A DNA stretch of 64,000 nt from Acuticoccus mangrovi (GTDB lineage: Bacteria; Pseudomonadota; Alphaproteobacteria; Rhizobiales; Amorphaceae). The DNA is taken from contig NZ_JAEKJA010000012.1 of NCBI RefSeq assembly GCF_016411865.1, positions 1 through 64,000 of the forward strand, in the 5' to 3' direction. A program made the position numbers and the translations under genes. Positions 25,201 to 33,369 of this stretch are shown in pieces; the stretch's first letter is position 1; the number at the start of each line of letters is the position of its first letter. A model generated the notes under the pieces. That model searched no databases. It saw nothing but the letters and a program-made list of their open reading frames with translations, and was not told the DNA's origin.

Positions 25201-26277
25201 ATGACCCTTCTCGAAGTTGAAGACCTCACCGTTCGCATCGACACCGAGTTCGGCACCGTCCACGCCGTCAACGGCATCAGCCTGAGCGTCGAGCGGGGCG
25301 AGACCCTCGCCATCGTGGGCGAGTCGGGCTGCGGCAAGTCGATCACCGGGCTCTCCCTCGCCCGGCTCCTGCCGGAGCCCGCCGCCCGCATCGCCGGCGG
25401 CACGATCCGGTTCGAAGGCATCGATCTCGTCACCGCGTCGCCGCGCACCCTCGCCGATCTCAGGGGCCGCGACGTCGCGATGATCTTCCAGGACCCGATG
25501 TCGACGCTCAACCCCGTGCTCACCATCGGCGAGCAGATGGCCGAGGCGCTCCTGCGCGGCAACTACGGCGTCTCGATCCGCCCCGTCCGCGACCGTCTCC
25601 TCGAGCTTCTCGACATGGTGGGGCTGCCGGGCGGCGAGGCGATGCTGCGACGCTATCCCCATCAGCTCTCCGGCGGCATGCGGCAGCGCGTGATGATCGC
25701 GATGGCCCTCGCCCAGAAGCCGCGCCTCCTCATCGCCGACGAGCCCACCACCGGGCTCGACGTGACGGTGGAAGCCCAGATCCTCGATCTCGTCGGCCGC
25801 CTGACCGAAGAGAGCGAAACGGCGGTGATCCTCATCACCCACGACCTCGGTGTGGTCGCCGGCGTCTCCCGGCGCGTCGCGGTGATGTATTGCGGCACCG
25901 TCATCGAAACCGCCCCCACCGACACCCTCTTCGATGCGCCGATGCACCCCTACACGGTGGGCCTATTGCACGCGACGCCGTCGATCGACGCCGACGCGGA
26001 CGAAGACCTCCTCGCCATCGAGGGCGTGCCCCCGAACCAACTCCGTCCGCCCGCCGGATGCCCGTTCGCCCCGCGCTGCGCCTGGCGGCAGGAGCGGTGC
26101 TGGGTGGAGGTGCCGCAGCCCCGCGCCGTCGGCGAACAACACCAGGTGGCCTGCCACAACACCGCGACGCGGGAGGAGGCGCAGCAAGGCCGCCCCGCGC
26201 GCCTCGCCCCCGCCCCGCCCCCGCCGAACCTCTTCGGCATCGGCGAAGTCGTCACCTTCCGGGGCGTGAGCACATGA
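25201..26277 (+). CDS. Oligopeptide/dipeptide ABC transporter ATP-binding protein (DppD type)
   Basis: 358 residues. Walker A GESGCGKS at about 40-47, Q-loop FQDPMSTLNP, signature LSGGMRQR, Walker B LLIADEPTTGLD, then the C-terminal oligopeptide-ATPase extension with the cysteine cluster GCPFAPRCAWRQERCW, which in relatives binds an iron-sulphur cluster. The tail after it is Pro/Ala-rich and longer than usual. Start three bases after the permease stop; its stop overlaps the next ATPase start. Confidence 0.95.
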   Translation: MTLLEVEDLTVRIDTEFGTVHAVNGISLSVERGETLAIVGESGCGKSITGLSLARLLPEPAARIAGGTIRFEGIDLVTASPRTLADLRGRDVAMIFQDPMSTLNPVLTIGEQMAEALLRGNYGVSIRPVRDRLLELLDMVGLPGGEAMLRRYPHQLSGGMRQRVMIAMALAQKPRLLIADEPTTGLDVTVEAQILDLVGRLTEESETAVILITHDLGVVAGVSRRVAVMYCGTVIETAPTDTLFDAPMHPYTVGLLHATPSIDADADEDLLAIEGVPPNQLRPPAGCPFAPRCAWRQERCWVEVPQPRAVGEQHQVACHNTATREEAQQGRPARLAPAPPPPNLFGIGEVVTFRGVST

Positions 26278-27326
26278 TGCGCCTCGATCCGCGCAGCATC
26301 GATCCTCCCGGCGCACGCCCGAACGCCGGCGATCCGGTCCTCTCGGTCCGCCATCTCAACGTCGAGTTCTCCGTCCCCTCCCGGCGGGGGCTGTTGCCGC
26401 GCAAGGTCAACGTGCGGGCGGTCAACGATCTCAGCTTCGACATCGGTCGGGGGGAGACGCTGGCGCTCGTCGGTGAATCGGGTTGCGGCAAGAGCACGAC
26501 CGGGCGCGCGATCTTGAACCTCATCCCCCCCTCGAGCGGCACCGTGCTCTTCGACGGCAGGAACATCGCCGGGCTCGAGGAAAGGGCCCTGCGGCGCACC
26601 CGCGCCCGCATGCAGATGATCTTCCAGGATCCCTACGGCAGCCTCAGCCCGCGCCAGACCATCCGCAGCGCCGTGCGCGAGGCGCTCGACGTCCACGATA
26701 TCGGCGAGCGGGCCGGGCGCTCGGCCGTGGTCGACACGCTGCTCGAGACCTGCGGCATCCGCCCCGACCTCCGCGACCGCTACCCGCACGAGCTCTCCGG
26801 CGGCCAGCGCCAGCGCGTCGGCATCGCCCGGGCCCTCGCGACGGGTCCCGACCTCATCGTCGCCGACGAACCCACCTCCGCCCTCGACGTCTCGATCCAG
26901 GCGCAGATCCTCAACCTCATCCGCCGCCTGCAGCGCGAGCGGCAGATCTCGTTTCTCTTCATCTCCCACAACATGGCGGTGGTGCGGAACGTGTCGGCGC
27001 GCGTCGCGGTGATGTATCTCGGCAGCATCGTCGAGACGGGGCTGACCCACGAGGTCCTGTCGCTGCCGCTCCACCCCTACACCAAGGCCCTCGTGTCGGC
27101 GGTGCGCGTGCCGGACCCCGCCGTCGAGCGCCGGCGCGAGCGCATCGTCCTGTCCGGCGAGCAGCCCTCGCTGATGGAACTGCCGAGCGGCTGCCCGTTC
27201 CACAGCCGCTGCTGGCTGCGCAAACAGATCCCCACATCGAACCGCTGTGCCGACGAGCGCCCCGTGCCCCGCACGATCTCGCCCGGACGCACGGTGAGCT
27301 GTCACTTCGCGGAAGAACTCGGATGA
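26274..27326 (+). CDS. Oligopeptide/dipeptide ABC transporter ATP-binding protein (DppF type)
   Basis: 350 residues from ATG 26274 (ATGA overlap). Walker A GESGCGKST near residue 70, Q-loop FQDPYGSLSPRQT (the usual DppF form), signature LSGGQRQR, Walker B LIVADEPTSALD, and a C-terminal extension with GCPFHSRCWLRKQ, where the usual four-cysteine cluster is only partly kept. Completes a full importer: binding protein, two permeases, two ATPases. Overlaps the P450 start by four bases, so transport and oxidation genes are one transcript. Confidence 0.95.
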   Translation: MMRLDPRSIDPPGARPNAGDPVLSVRHLNVEFSVPSRRGLLPRKVNVRAVNDLSFDIGRGETLALVGESGCGKSTTGRAILNLIPPSSGTVLFDGRNIAGLEERALRRTRARMQMIFQDPYGSLSPRQTIRSAVREALDVHDIGERAGRSAVVDTLLETCGIRPDLRDRYPHELSGGQRQRVGIARALATGPDLIVADEPTSALDVSIQAQILNLIRRLQRERQISFLFISHNMAVVRNVSARVAVMYLGSIVETGLTHEVLSLPLHPYTKALVSAVRVPDPAVERRRERIVLSGEQPSLMELPSGCPFHSRCWLRKQIPTSNRCADERPVPRTISPGRTVSCHFAEELG

Positions 27327-28561
27327 ACCGACCCATCCTTTTCGACATCCCCCAGACCGAGACCTTCGCGGAGGCCGATGAGATCCTGAAATCGCGGGAC
27401 TTCGTGCAAGGCGAAGCGCTCGAGGTGGGGCGCGTGCCACACCTTCCGGAGATCATCACCTCCATCGACGGCCCCCGCCACATGGCCCGGCGCCGGCTCT
27501 ATATGCCGCTGTTCCGGCCCAAGCGCCTCGCGATGCTCGAGGCCGACATCCTGCGCCGCGAGCTGCGCGAAGCCCTCGACGAGGCGGTGAAGGGCCAGGC
27601 GGCCCCGGCGCGGGTGCCGGATCTGCCGTGGGTGATCCGCTCGGCCATCGTGAAGGTGTCGGCCGCCCTCATCGGGCTCGATCTCGCCGACGAGGACGCC
27701 GTACGCGGCCTCGTCGAGCATGCCCGCAACATCGCCGAGGGGCGCGATCAGGTCTGGGCCCGCGAGCCCAATCCCGACTCCATCGCCCGGGGGCGGGAGA
27801 CCTGGGTCGCCTTCATCCGCGACTATTTCGAGCCCTCCGCCGAGCGTCGCCGCGCCCTCGTCGCCGCGCATGCCGCGGGCCGGCTCGGTGCGGACGAGCT
27901 CCCCAACGACCTCATCACGCTGATGCTCACCCAGCCCGACCACGACGAGGCCTATGCCCCGATCATGGCCTACGAGGTCGGCCTCTTCCTGACCGCCTCC
28001 GTCAACACGACGGCGGCCGTCGCCCCGAAGGCGGTGGAGGCCTGCGCCCACTGGCTCGAGGCGCATCCGGAAGACCAGGCCCGGCGCGAAGACCTCGACT
28101 TCCTCCGTCTCGTCGCCCAGGAGGCGCTGCGGCTCTACCCCACCGTGCCCTTCCTGGTGCGCGAGGCCGCCCGGGACGTCACCCTCTCGACGGGCCGGAG
28201 CTTCAAGGCGGGCGATCTCGTCCGCACCGACATCACCGGGGGCAATCGCGACCGCTCCGCCTTCGGCGAGGACGCGGACGTCTTCAACCCCCACCGCACC
28301 TTCAGCGCCCCACGCCATTTCGGGCTGAGCTTCGGCGGCGGCCCGCACTTCTGCATCGGCCGCGAGATGACCATCGGGCGCACCAAGCCGGGGCCGGCCG
28401 ACGGGGCCGTCGGGCTCACCATCGCCGTTCTCCAGGAAGTCTATGCGCGCGGCCTGACGCTCGATCCCGACGACTTGCCGCAGCTCGTCGGCGGCACGTC
28501 GCAGCACAAATATCTCTCCTTTCCCGTCCTCCTCCACCGGCCGGAGGGCCTCTGCCAATGA
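27323..28561 (+). CDS. Cytochrome P450 monooxygenase (bacterial class I type)
   Basis: 412 residues. Haem-binding loop FGGGPHFCIG with ligand Cys344; K-helix EALRLYP (E-x-x-R) around residue 267; SFGGGPHFCIGREM leads into the L-helix. The I-helix oxygen-activation site, normally A-G-x-E/D-T, reads A-S-V-N-T, so the acidic residue is Asn; this occurs in some P450s with altered oxygen chemistry. An insertion (KPGPADGAVG) follows the Cys loop. No ferredoxin or reductase gene is adjacent, so electron partners must come from elsewhere. It is translationally coupled to the importer ATPase before it and the deacetylase after it. Confidence 0.93.
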   Translation: MNRPILFDIPQTETFAEADEILKSRDFVQGEALEVGRVPHLPEIITSIDGPRHMARRRLYMPLFRPKRLAMLEADILRRELREALDEAVKGQAAPARVPDLPWVIRSAIVKVSAALIGLDLADEDAVRGLVEHARNIAEGRDQVWAREPNPDSIARGRETWVAFIRDYFEPSAERRRALVAAHAAGRLGADELPNDLITLMLTQPDHDEAYAPIMAYEVGLFLTASVNTTAAVAPKAVEACAHWLEAHPEDQARREDLDFLRLVAQEALRLYPTVPFLVREAARDVTLSTGRSFKAGDLVRTDITGGNRDRSAFGEDADVFNPHRTFSAPRHFGLSFGGGPHFCIGREMTIGRTKPGPADGAVGLTIAVLQEVYARGLTLDPDDLPQLVGGTSQHKYLSFPVLLHRPEGLCQ

Positions 28562-29460
28562 CCGACGAAAGCACCAAGCAACCCTGGGAGTGGTCGGAGT
28601 CCCATTGGCGGGGCCTCGTCGATCAGGTGCGGGCCGGGCGCCCGCTGAAGCCCACGTCCTGGCCGGGTGGCGCGCGCTGCGCCGTCGCGCTGTCGTTCGA
28701 CTGCGATCACGAGACCAACGAGCTGCGCGACGGCGGCCGGTCGATCGGCCGCATGTCGTGGGGTGAGTTCGGGGCGCGGGTGGGCATCGAGCGCGTCCTC
28801 GCCTGCCTCGATCGGCACGGCGTGCCGGCGACCTTCTTCACCCCCGCGGTGGCCGCCCTCCTCCATCCCGACGAGCCCAAGCGGCTCGTCGATGCCGGCC
28901 ACGAGATCGGCATTCACGGTTGGATCCACGAGCTGAACTCGGTGCTGCCGGCCGAGACCGAACGCGAGCTGATGCTGCGCTCGGCCGACGTCCTCGAAAA
29001 GCTCACCGGCGTGCGCCCTTGCGGCATGCGCACCGCGTCCTGGGATTTCAGCCCGTCCACCCTCACGATCCAGCGCGAGATGGGCCTCCTCTACGATTCC
29101 TCGCTGATGGCCGACGACGAGTGCTACGAGCTCCTCCAGAACGGCGAGCCGACGGGCATCGTCGAAATCCCCGTCGAGTGGATCCGCGACGACGGCGCCT
29201 ATCTCACGATGCTGCGCATGGGGGGCCTGCGCCCCTACACCCCGCCGCGCGAGGTGCTGCAGATCTTCATCGACGAGTTCGACGCGGCCTGGGAGGACGG
29301 CGGCCTGTTCCAGCTCACCTGCCATCCCCACGTGGTCGGCTACCGGTCGCGGATCCTGATCCTCGAAGAGCTCTTGCGCCACATAAAGGCGAAGGGGTCC
29401 TCATGGTTCGCCACCCACGCCGACGTCGCCCGCCACGTGACGGCGGCGAGCCCGCTCTGA
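28558..29460 (+). CDS. Polysaccharide-deacetylase-superfamily protein, PuuE/PgdA/cyclic-imidase-like
   Basis: 300 residues without signal peptide. NodB-type motifs: SFDCDHE (Asp48, Asp50, His51) and HGWIHE (His120, His124), then GMRTASWDFS and YDSSLMADDECYEL, a combination seen in PgdA-like, allantoinase PuuE and cyclic imidase proteins rather than in secreted chitin deacetylases. Intracellular location and the neighbouring dihydropyrimidinase favour hydrolysis of a cyclic imide or ureide, which is my inference. ATG overlaps the P450 stop. Last gene of the arm; the convergent MarR gene follows. Confidence 0.9.
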   Translation: MTDESTKQPWEWSESHWRGLVDQVRAGRPLKPTSWPGGARCAVALSFDCDHETNELRDGGRSIGRMSWGEFGARVGIERVLACLDRHGVPATFFTPAVAALLHPDEPKRLVDAGHEIGIHGWIHELNSVLPAETERELMLRSADVLEKLTGVRPCGMRTASWDFSPSTLTIQREMGLLYDSSLMADDECYELLQNGEPTGIVEIPVEWIRDDGAYLTMLRMGGLRPYTPPREVLQIFIDEFDAAWEDGGLFQLTCHPHVVGYRSRILILEELLRHIKAKGSSWFATHADVARHVTAASPL

Positions 29461-29485
29461 GGCGCCGGCCGAGAGCCGGGGCCCG

Positions 29486-30022
29486 CTACTTGCCGTCAAG
29501 GTCGGCGAGCTTGCGCAGGGTGTAGAGGAGGGCCACGCGCTCGGCCGGATTGAGCGGGTCGAGCGTGTCGGCGGTGGCCTGGACGGCGCGCGGAACCATC
29601 GTTTCGAGGAGCGTGAGGCCGGCGTCGGTGATGCCGATGATCACCTTGCGGCCGTCCGCCGGGTCCTTGGAGATCGCGACGAGATCGCGCGCCTTCAGAC
29701 GATCGACGATCCCGCGGATCGTCGCCTGGTCGACGCCCGTCGCCTTGACGAGCTCGGCCTGCGACTGGCGGCCATGGCTGCGCAGGGCGCACAGCGTCGT
29801 GAACTGCACCGCGGTGAGCTGCGGATCGCGGCAATTGGCCTGGAAGATGGCGAGATGGCGGTGGTAGGCGCGCCGCAGCAGGTAGCCCACCTGCTCGGTG
29901 ACGTCATACTGCGAGACGGCCGTCGCGGCATCCGCGCGGGGCTCTTCGGTGTCGTCTTTCAAGTGCCCGTCCAAGTGCCCGTCACCTTCAGCAGCCATCC
30001 ATTCCCGCGCGGCGGCGCGCAT
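29486..30022 (-). CDS. MarR-family transcriptional regulator
   Basis: About 178 residues from ATG 30022, or 170 from ATG 29998; the ribosome-binding sites do not decide. The core has QLTAVQFTTLCALRSHG, the recognition helix region VDQATIRGIVDRLKARDLV and the wing DPADGRKVIIGIT. It is divergent from nadC. In pseudomonads a MarR protein (NicR) controls nicotinate catabolism, so control of the nadC / PhnN-AMP-phosphorylase / TRAP operon by a pyridine or nucleotide-related ligand is possible, but only by analogy. Confidence 0.9.
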   Translation of the reverse strand: MRAAAREWMAAEGDGHLDGHLKDDTEEPRADAATAVSQYDVTEQVGYLLRRAYHRHLAIFQANCRDPQLTAVQFTTLCALRSHGRQSQAELVKATGVDQATIRGIVDRLKARDLVAISKDPADGRKVIIGITDAGLTLLETMVPRAVQATADTLDPLNPAERVALLYTLRKLADLDGK

Positions 30023-30360
30023 CGTGACCCAATTGTCACCCCGCCGCCCTTTCCAGGGTGACACGCCGCCGCCACACGCTCGGCGGGTCGCCCTGCGCGG
30101 CACCCACATTGAGCGTACACCTTATATTTGTCTACTCCACTTGCACAAAACCTCGGTCGTCGTCATGCCCCTAGCAGCGGCAAACAGCCTATGATCCGTG
30201 TTGCTTTATTGTGCGCGTGTGACCACGATCTGATCTTGCAGTTTGACAAAAGTAATGGAACTCTAGCGTAGACACTGCACTTTGCGTCGGTCCGCGGCTC
30301 CGTTCGAGAATGACGAGATGCCGAGGCCGTGGATGCTGAAGATCGTGATAAGACCTGCCT
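30023..30360. promoter_or_regulatory. Divergent MarR / nadC control region
   Basis: 338 non-coding bases, notably AT-rich at 30115-30275. On the minus strand TTGTGC (30148-30143) and TATAAG (30126-30121) spaced by 16 bases form a good promoter for the MarR gene. On the plus strand TTGACA at 30243-30248 is a perfect -35 hexamer for nadC, though no good -10 follows (CGTAGA at 30267-30272 is the best). GTGAC (30024-30028) and GTCAC (30035-30039) form an inverted repeat in the MarR 5' leader, a possible MarR operator. Confidence 0.5.
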
Positions 30361-31194
30361 ATGTATGACACCTTTGCCGTCCGCGCCCTGATCGACCTCT
30401 GGCTGACAGAGGACGTCGGCTGTTTCGATCTCACCGCCAAGCTGATGGTGGATCCCGCCGCCACCGCGACGCTCTACATGAACGCCCGCGAGCCCATGAC
30501 CCTCGCCGGCATCGACGTCGCCGCCATGGTGTTCACCCGCTACGAGCCGGCGATCACCGCCGAAGTCGTCGCCACCGACGGCGACCGGGTGGAAAAGGGC
30601 ACCATCCTGATGAAGGTCTCCGGCCCCGCCCAGGCGCTGCTGACGGCCGAGCGCACCGCCCTCAACATCGTTCAGCGCCTCTCCGGCATCGCCACCGAGA
30701 CGCAGAAATATGTCGACGCCATCGCCCACACCAAGGCGCGCCTGCTCGACACCCGCAAGACCACGCCGGGCCTTCGAATGCTCGAAAAGCACGCCGCGGC
30801 CTGCGGCGGGGCGCTGAACCACCGGCTGAACCTTGCCGACGGCGTCATGCTGAAGGACAACCACATCGCCGTCTGCGGCTCCATCGCCAATGCCGTCGCC
30901 ATCGCGCGCAAGAAGGTCCCCGCCCTCACCAAGATCGAGGTGGAGTGCGATCGCATGGACCAGGTGGCCGAGGCCGTGGAAGCCGGCGCCGACGTCATCA
31001 TGCTCGACAACATGGACAACGCCGTGATGGCCGAGGCGGTCGAGATGATCGCCGGCCGCGCCCTCGTCGAAGCGTCGGGCGGCATCCGGCTCGACACCAT
31101 CGCCGGCAAGGCCGAAACCGGGGTCGACTTCGTGTCCACGAGCCGGCCCTTCCAGTCCGCTCCGGCCGTCGACATCGGCCTGGACGACGCCTGA
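30361..31194 (+). CDS. nadC: Quinolinate phosphoribosyltransferase (nicotinate-nucleotide pyrophosphorylase, carboxylating)
   Basis: 277 residues, family length. The key motifs of quinolinate phosphoribosyltransferase are present: TAERTALNIVQRLSGIAT, LDTRKTTPGLR (phosphate-binding Arg/Lys), HRLNLADGVMLKDNH and IEVECD, EASGGI. These distinguish it from the ModD paralogue. It uses PRPP to turn quinolinate into NaMN plus CO2. It is a stand-alone copy: nadA and nadB are not nearby. The next gene, 12 bases downstream, carries domains that could make PRPP, its co-substrate. Together with the TRAP genes it may form a salvage rather than a de novo operon. Confidence 0.93.
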   Translation: MYDTFAVRALIDLWLTEDVGCFDLTAKLMVDPAATATLYMNAREPMTLAGIDVAAMVFTRYEPAITAEVVATDGDRVEKGTILMKVSGPAQALLTAERTALNIVQRLSGIATETQKYVDAIAHTKARLLDTRKTTPGLRMLEKHAAACGGALNHRLNLADGVMLKDNHIAVCGSIANAVAIARKKVPALTKIEVECDRMDQVAEAVEAGADVIMLDNMDNAVMAEAVEMIAGRALVEASGGIRLDTIAGKAETGVDFVSTSRPFQSAPAVDIGLDDA

Positions 31195-31206
31195 GGCGAC
31201 ACCAGG

Positions 31207-33282
31207 ATGCAGCCCGGAACGCTCTTCATCATCGTCGGGGCGAGCGGCGTCGGGAAAGACACGCTGCTGTCGGCGGCGGTGGAGGCGCTGGAGCCCTCCG
31301 GGCGCTACGTCCAGGCGCGGCGGGTCATCACCCGCCCGGCCGGCGGCGCCGAAGCGCACGAGCCCGTCACCGATGAGGAGTTCGAGCGGCGCCTCGCGAG
31401 CGGCGAACTCCTCGCCCACTGGCGCGCCCATGGCCTCTCCTACGGATGGCCCGTCTCGATCCTCGACGAGCTGAAGGCCGGCCGCAACGTGCTCGCCAAC
31501 GGCTCGCGCGGCGCGATTCCGGACCTTTCGGGCGTGGTCGACCGCTGCGTCATCGTCGAGATCACCGCCCCTCGCGAGATCATCGCCGAGCGCCTCGCCG
31601 CCCGCGGCCGTGAGAGTGCGGAGGAGATCGAAGCCCGCCTCAACCGCCACGTCCCGCCGCTGCCGGCGACGATGACCGTCGCCGAGGTGATGAACGACGG
31701 CACGGTGGAAGACGCGGTCAACCACCTGATCGCGACGCTGGAACGCTACGCCACGCGGCTGTCCCTCAAGCGCATGCCCATCGGCGCCGGCACCACCACC
31801 ATCGCCTATCTGAGCGATGCGTGCCGGCTCGTCGACGCCAAGGCGCTCGCCGATGGCGGGCGGGTCGACGTGGTGGGCGAAACGGCGAGCGTGCGGGCGA
31901 TCGTGAACCTCGTCGAGCCCGGCGGTGCGCTCGGCGACCACGAGATCGGCCTGTCGCGCGAGGGGTTCGAGCTCCTGGGGCTCGACGCGGGCACCCTCGT
32001 CTCGGTCCACCGCACGCCCTCGCCCAAGAGCCGGGAGATTTTGCGCCGCAAGATCGCCGGCCGGCATCTGGGCTCGGCCGACTACGAAACCCTCTTCCGC
32101 GACATCGTCGACGGCCGCTACACCAACCGCGAAACCGCCGCCTTCCTGGTCAAGACCGTTCAATCGCTCGACGACGACGAGGTGGTGGCCGTCGCCCGCG
32201 CCCGCTGCGCCTTCTCCCCGCGCATCGACTGGGAGGCGCCGGTCGTCGTCGACAAGCACTCCCTCGGCGGCGTGCCGGGGAGCCGGATCACCCTCATCGT
32301 GGTGCCCATCGTCGCGGCCTGCGGCCTGGTGATCCCGAAAACCTCGTCGCGCGCCATCACCTCCGCGTCCGGCACCGCCGACGTGATGGAAGCGCTCTGC
32401 CGCATCGATCTCGGCCCCGCCGACGTGCGCCGCGTGGTGGGGGAGACCGGCGGGTGCATCGCCTGGAACGGCCGGCTCAACCACTCGGTGCTCGACGACA
32501 TCGTCAACGCCATCACCCGGCCGCTGGCGCTCGACAGCAACCACTGGTCGGTCGCCTCGATCATGTCAAAGAAGTTCACCGCCGGCTCCACCCACGTGGT
32601 GATCGACATGCCGTTCGGCCCGCGCGCAAAACTCAAAACCGAGGCGGACGCGCTGGAGCTCGGCCGGATCTTCGAGCTGACGGGCGCGGGGCTCGGTCTC
32701 ACCGTGCGCGCCTTCGCCACCGACGGGTCCAACGCCATCGGCAACGGCATCGGCCCCGCGCTCGAATTGCGGGACGTGTTGAAGGTGCTCGAAAACGCCC
32801 CCGACGCGCCGGCGGATCTTCGGGAGAAGGCGCTGTTCTTCGCCTCCGAGGTGCTGTCCTTCGCGCCGGGCGCCGGCTCCCTCGCCGACTGCCGGGCGCG
32901 CGCCGAAGCGGTGCTCGCCTCGGGCGCGGCGCGCGAAAAGCTTTCCGCCATCGCGAGCGCCCAGGGGGCCCGCCCCATCGTGCGCCCCGGCTCGCTGCAC
33001 CACACCGTGCGCGCCCGCACCGCCGGCGCCATCGCCCGGGCCGACGGCTGGCACCTCGCCGGCATCGCCCGCACCGCGGGGGCCCCGCACGACAAGTCCG
33101 CCGGGGTCGACCTCCACGTGCGCCCCGGCGTGAGCGTCGCTCGCGGCGAGGCGCTCTACACCATCCACGCGAGCGACATCGCCGCAATGGAGCGCGCCGT
33201 CGCCCGCGCCGAGGCCGAGACCGGCTTCACCCTCGTGCGTGACGGGGCCGCGTCCCCCGAGCCCGCGCGGAAGGCGTCGTGA
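31207..33282 (+). CDS. Fusion: ribose 1,5-bisphosphate phosphokinase (PhnN) – AMP phosphorylase (thymidine phosphorylase type 2)
   Basis: 691 residues in one uninterrupted frame. Residues 1 to about 185 are PhnN-like: P-loop GASGVGKD (11-18), VITRPAGGAE, HGLSYGWP, VLANGSR and AARGRES, all matching the E. coli enzyme that makes PRPP from ribose 1,5-bisphosphate and ATP. Residues about 190-691 are a full-length AMP-phosphorylase-type protein, including its N-terminal domain (HEIGLSREGFELLGL) and the catalytic signature DKHSLGGVPG and KTSSRAITSASGTAD (about 378-392), which matches archaeal AMP phosphorylases rather than DeoA. AMP phosphorylase yields ribose 1,5-bisphosphate, the PhnN substrate, so the fusion could convert NMPs straight to PRPP. 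Domain identities are firm; the coupled reaction is inference. Confidence 0.92.
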   Translation: MQPGTLFIIVGASGVGKDTLLSAAVEALEPSGRYVQARRVITRPAGGAEAHEPVTDEEFERRLASGELLAHWRAHGLSYGWPVSILDELKAGRNVLANGSRGAIPDLSGVVDRCVIVEITAPREIIAERLAARGRESAEEIEARLNRHVPPLPATMTVAEVMNDGTVEDAVNHLIATLERYATRLSLKRMPIGAGTTTIAYLSDACRLVDAKALADGGRVDVVGETASVRAIVNLVEPGGALGDHEIGLSREGFELLGLDAGTLVSVHRTPSPKSREILRRKIAGRHLGSADYETLFRDIVDGRYTNRETAAFLVKTVQSLDDDEVVAVARARCAFSPRIDWEAPVVVDKHSLGGVPGSRITLIVVPIVAACGLVIPKTSSRAITSASGTADVMEALCRIDLGPADVRRVVGETGGCIAWNGRLNHSVLDDIVNAITRPLALDSNHWSVASIMSKKFTAGSTHVVIDMPFGPRAKLKTEADALELGRIFELTGAGLGLTVRAFATDGSNAIGNGIGPALELRDVLKVLENAPDAPADLREKALFFASEVLSFAPGAGSLADCRARAEAVLASGAAREKLSAIASAQGARPIVRPGSLHHTVRARTAGAIARADGWHLAGIARTAGAPHDKSAGVDLHVRPGVSVARGEALYTIHASDIAAMERAVARAEAETGFTLVRDGAASPEPARKAS

Positions 33283-33369
33283 GCGCCCTCCGCCTCGTTT
33301 CCCGTGTTGGCCGACCCGCCGGCGGCCTCGAGTACCGTGACCGGTGGTCCTCAGCGAAAGGATGCTTCG

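Noticed and set aside
30361-31194. ModD instead of NadC
   Set aside because: The HRLNLADGVMLKDNH and LDTRKTTPGLR motifs fit quinolinate phosphoribosyltransferase, and no molybdate transport genes are adjacent.
31207-33282. Sequencing or assembly error joining two genes
   Set aside because: The frame is continuous, both domains are complete, and the junction contains conserved AMP-phosphorylase N-terminal sequence rather than a truncated end; no stop or start is needed to explain it.
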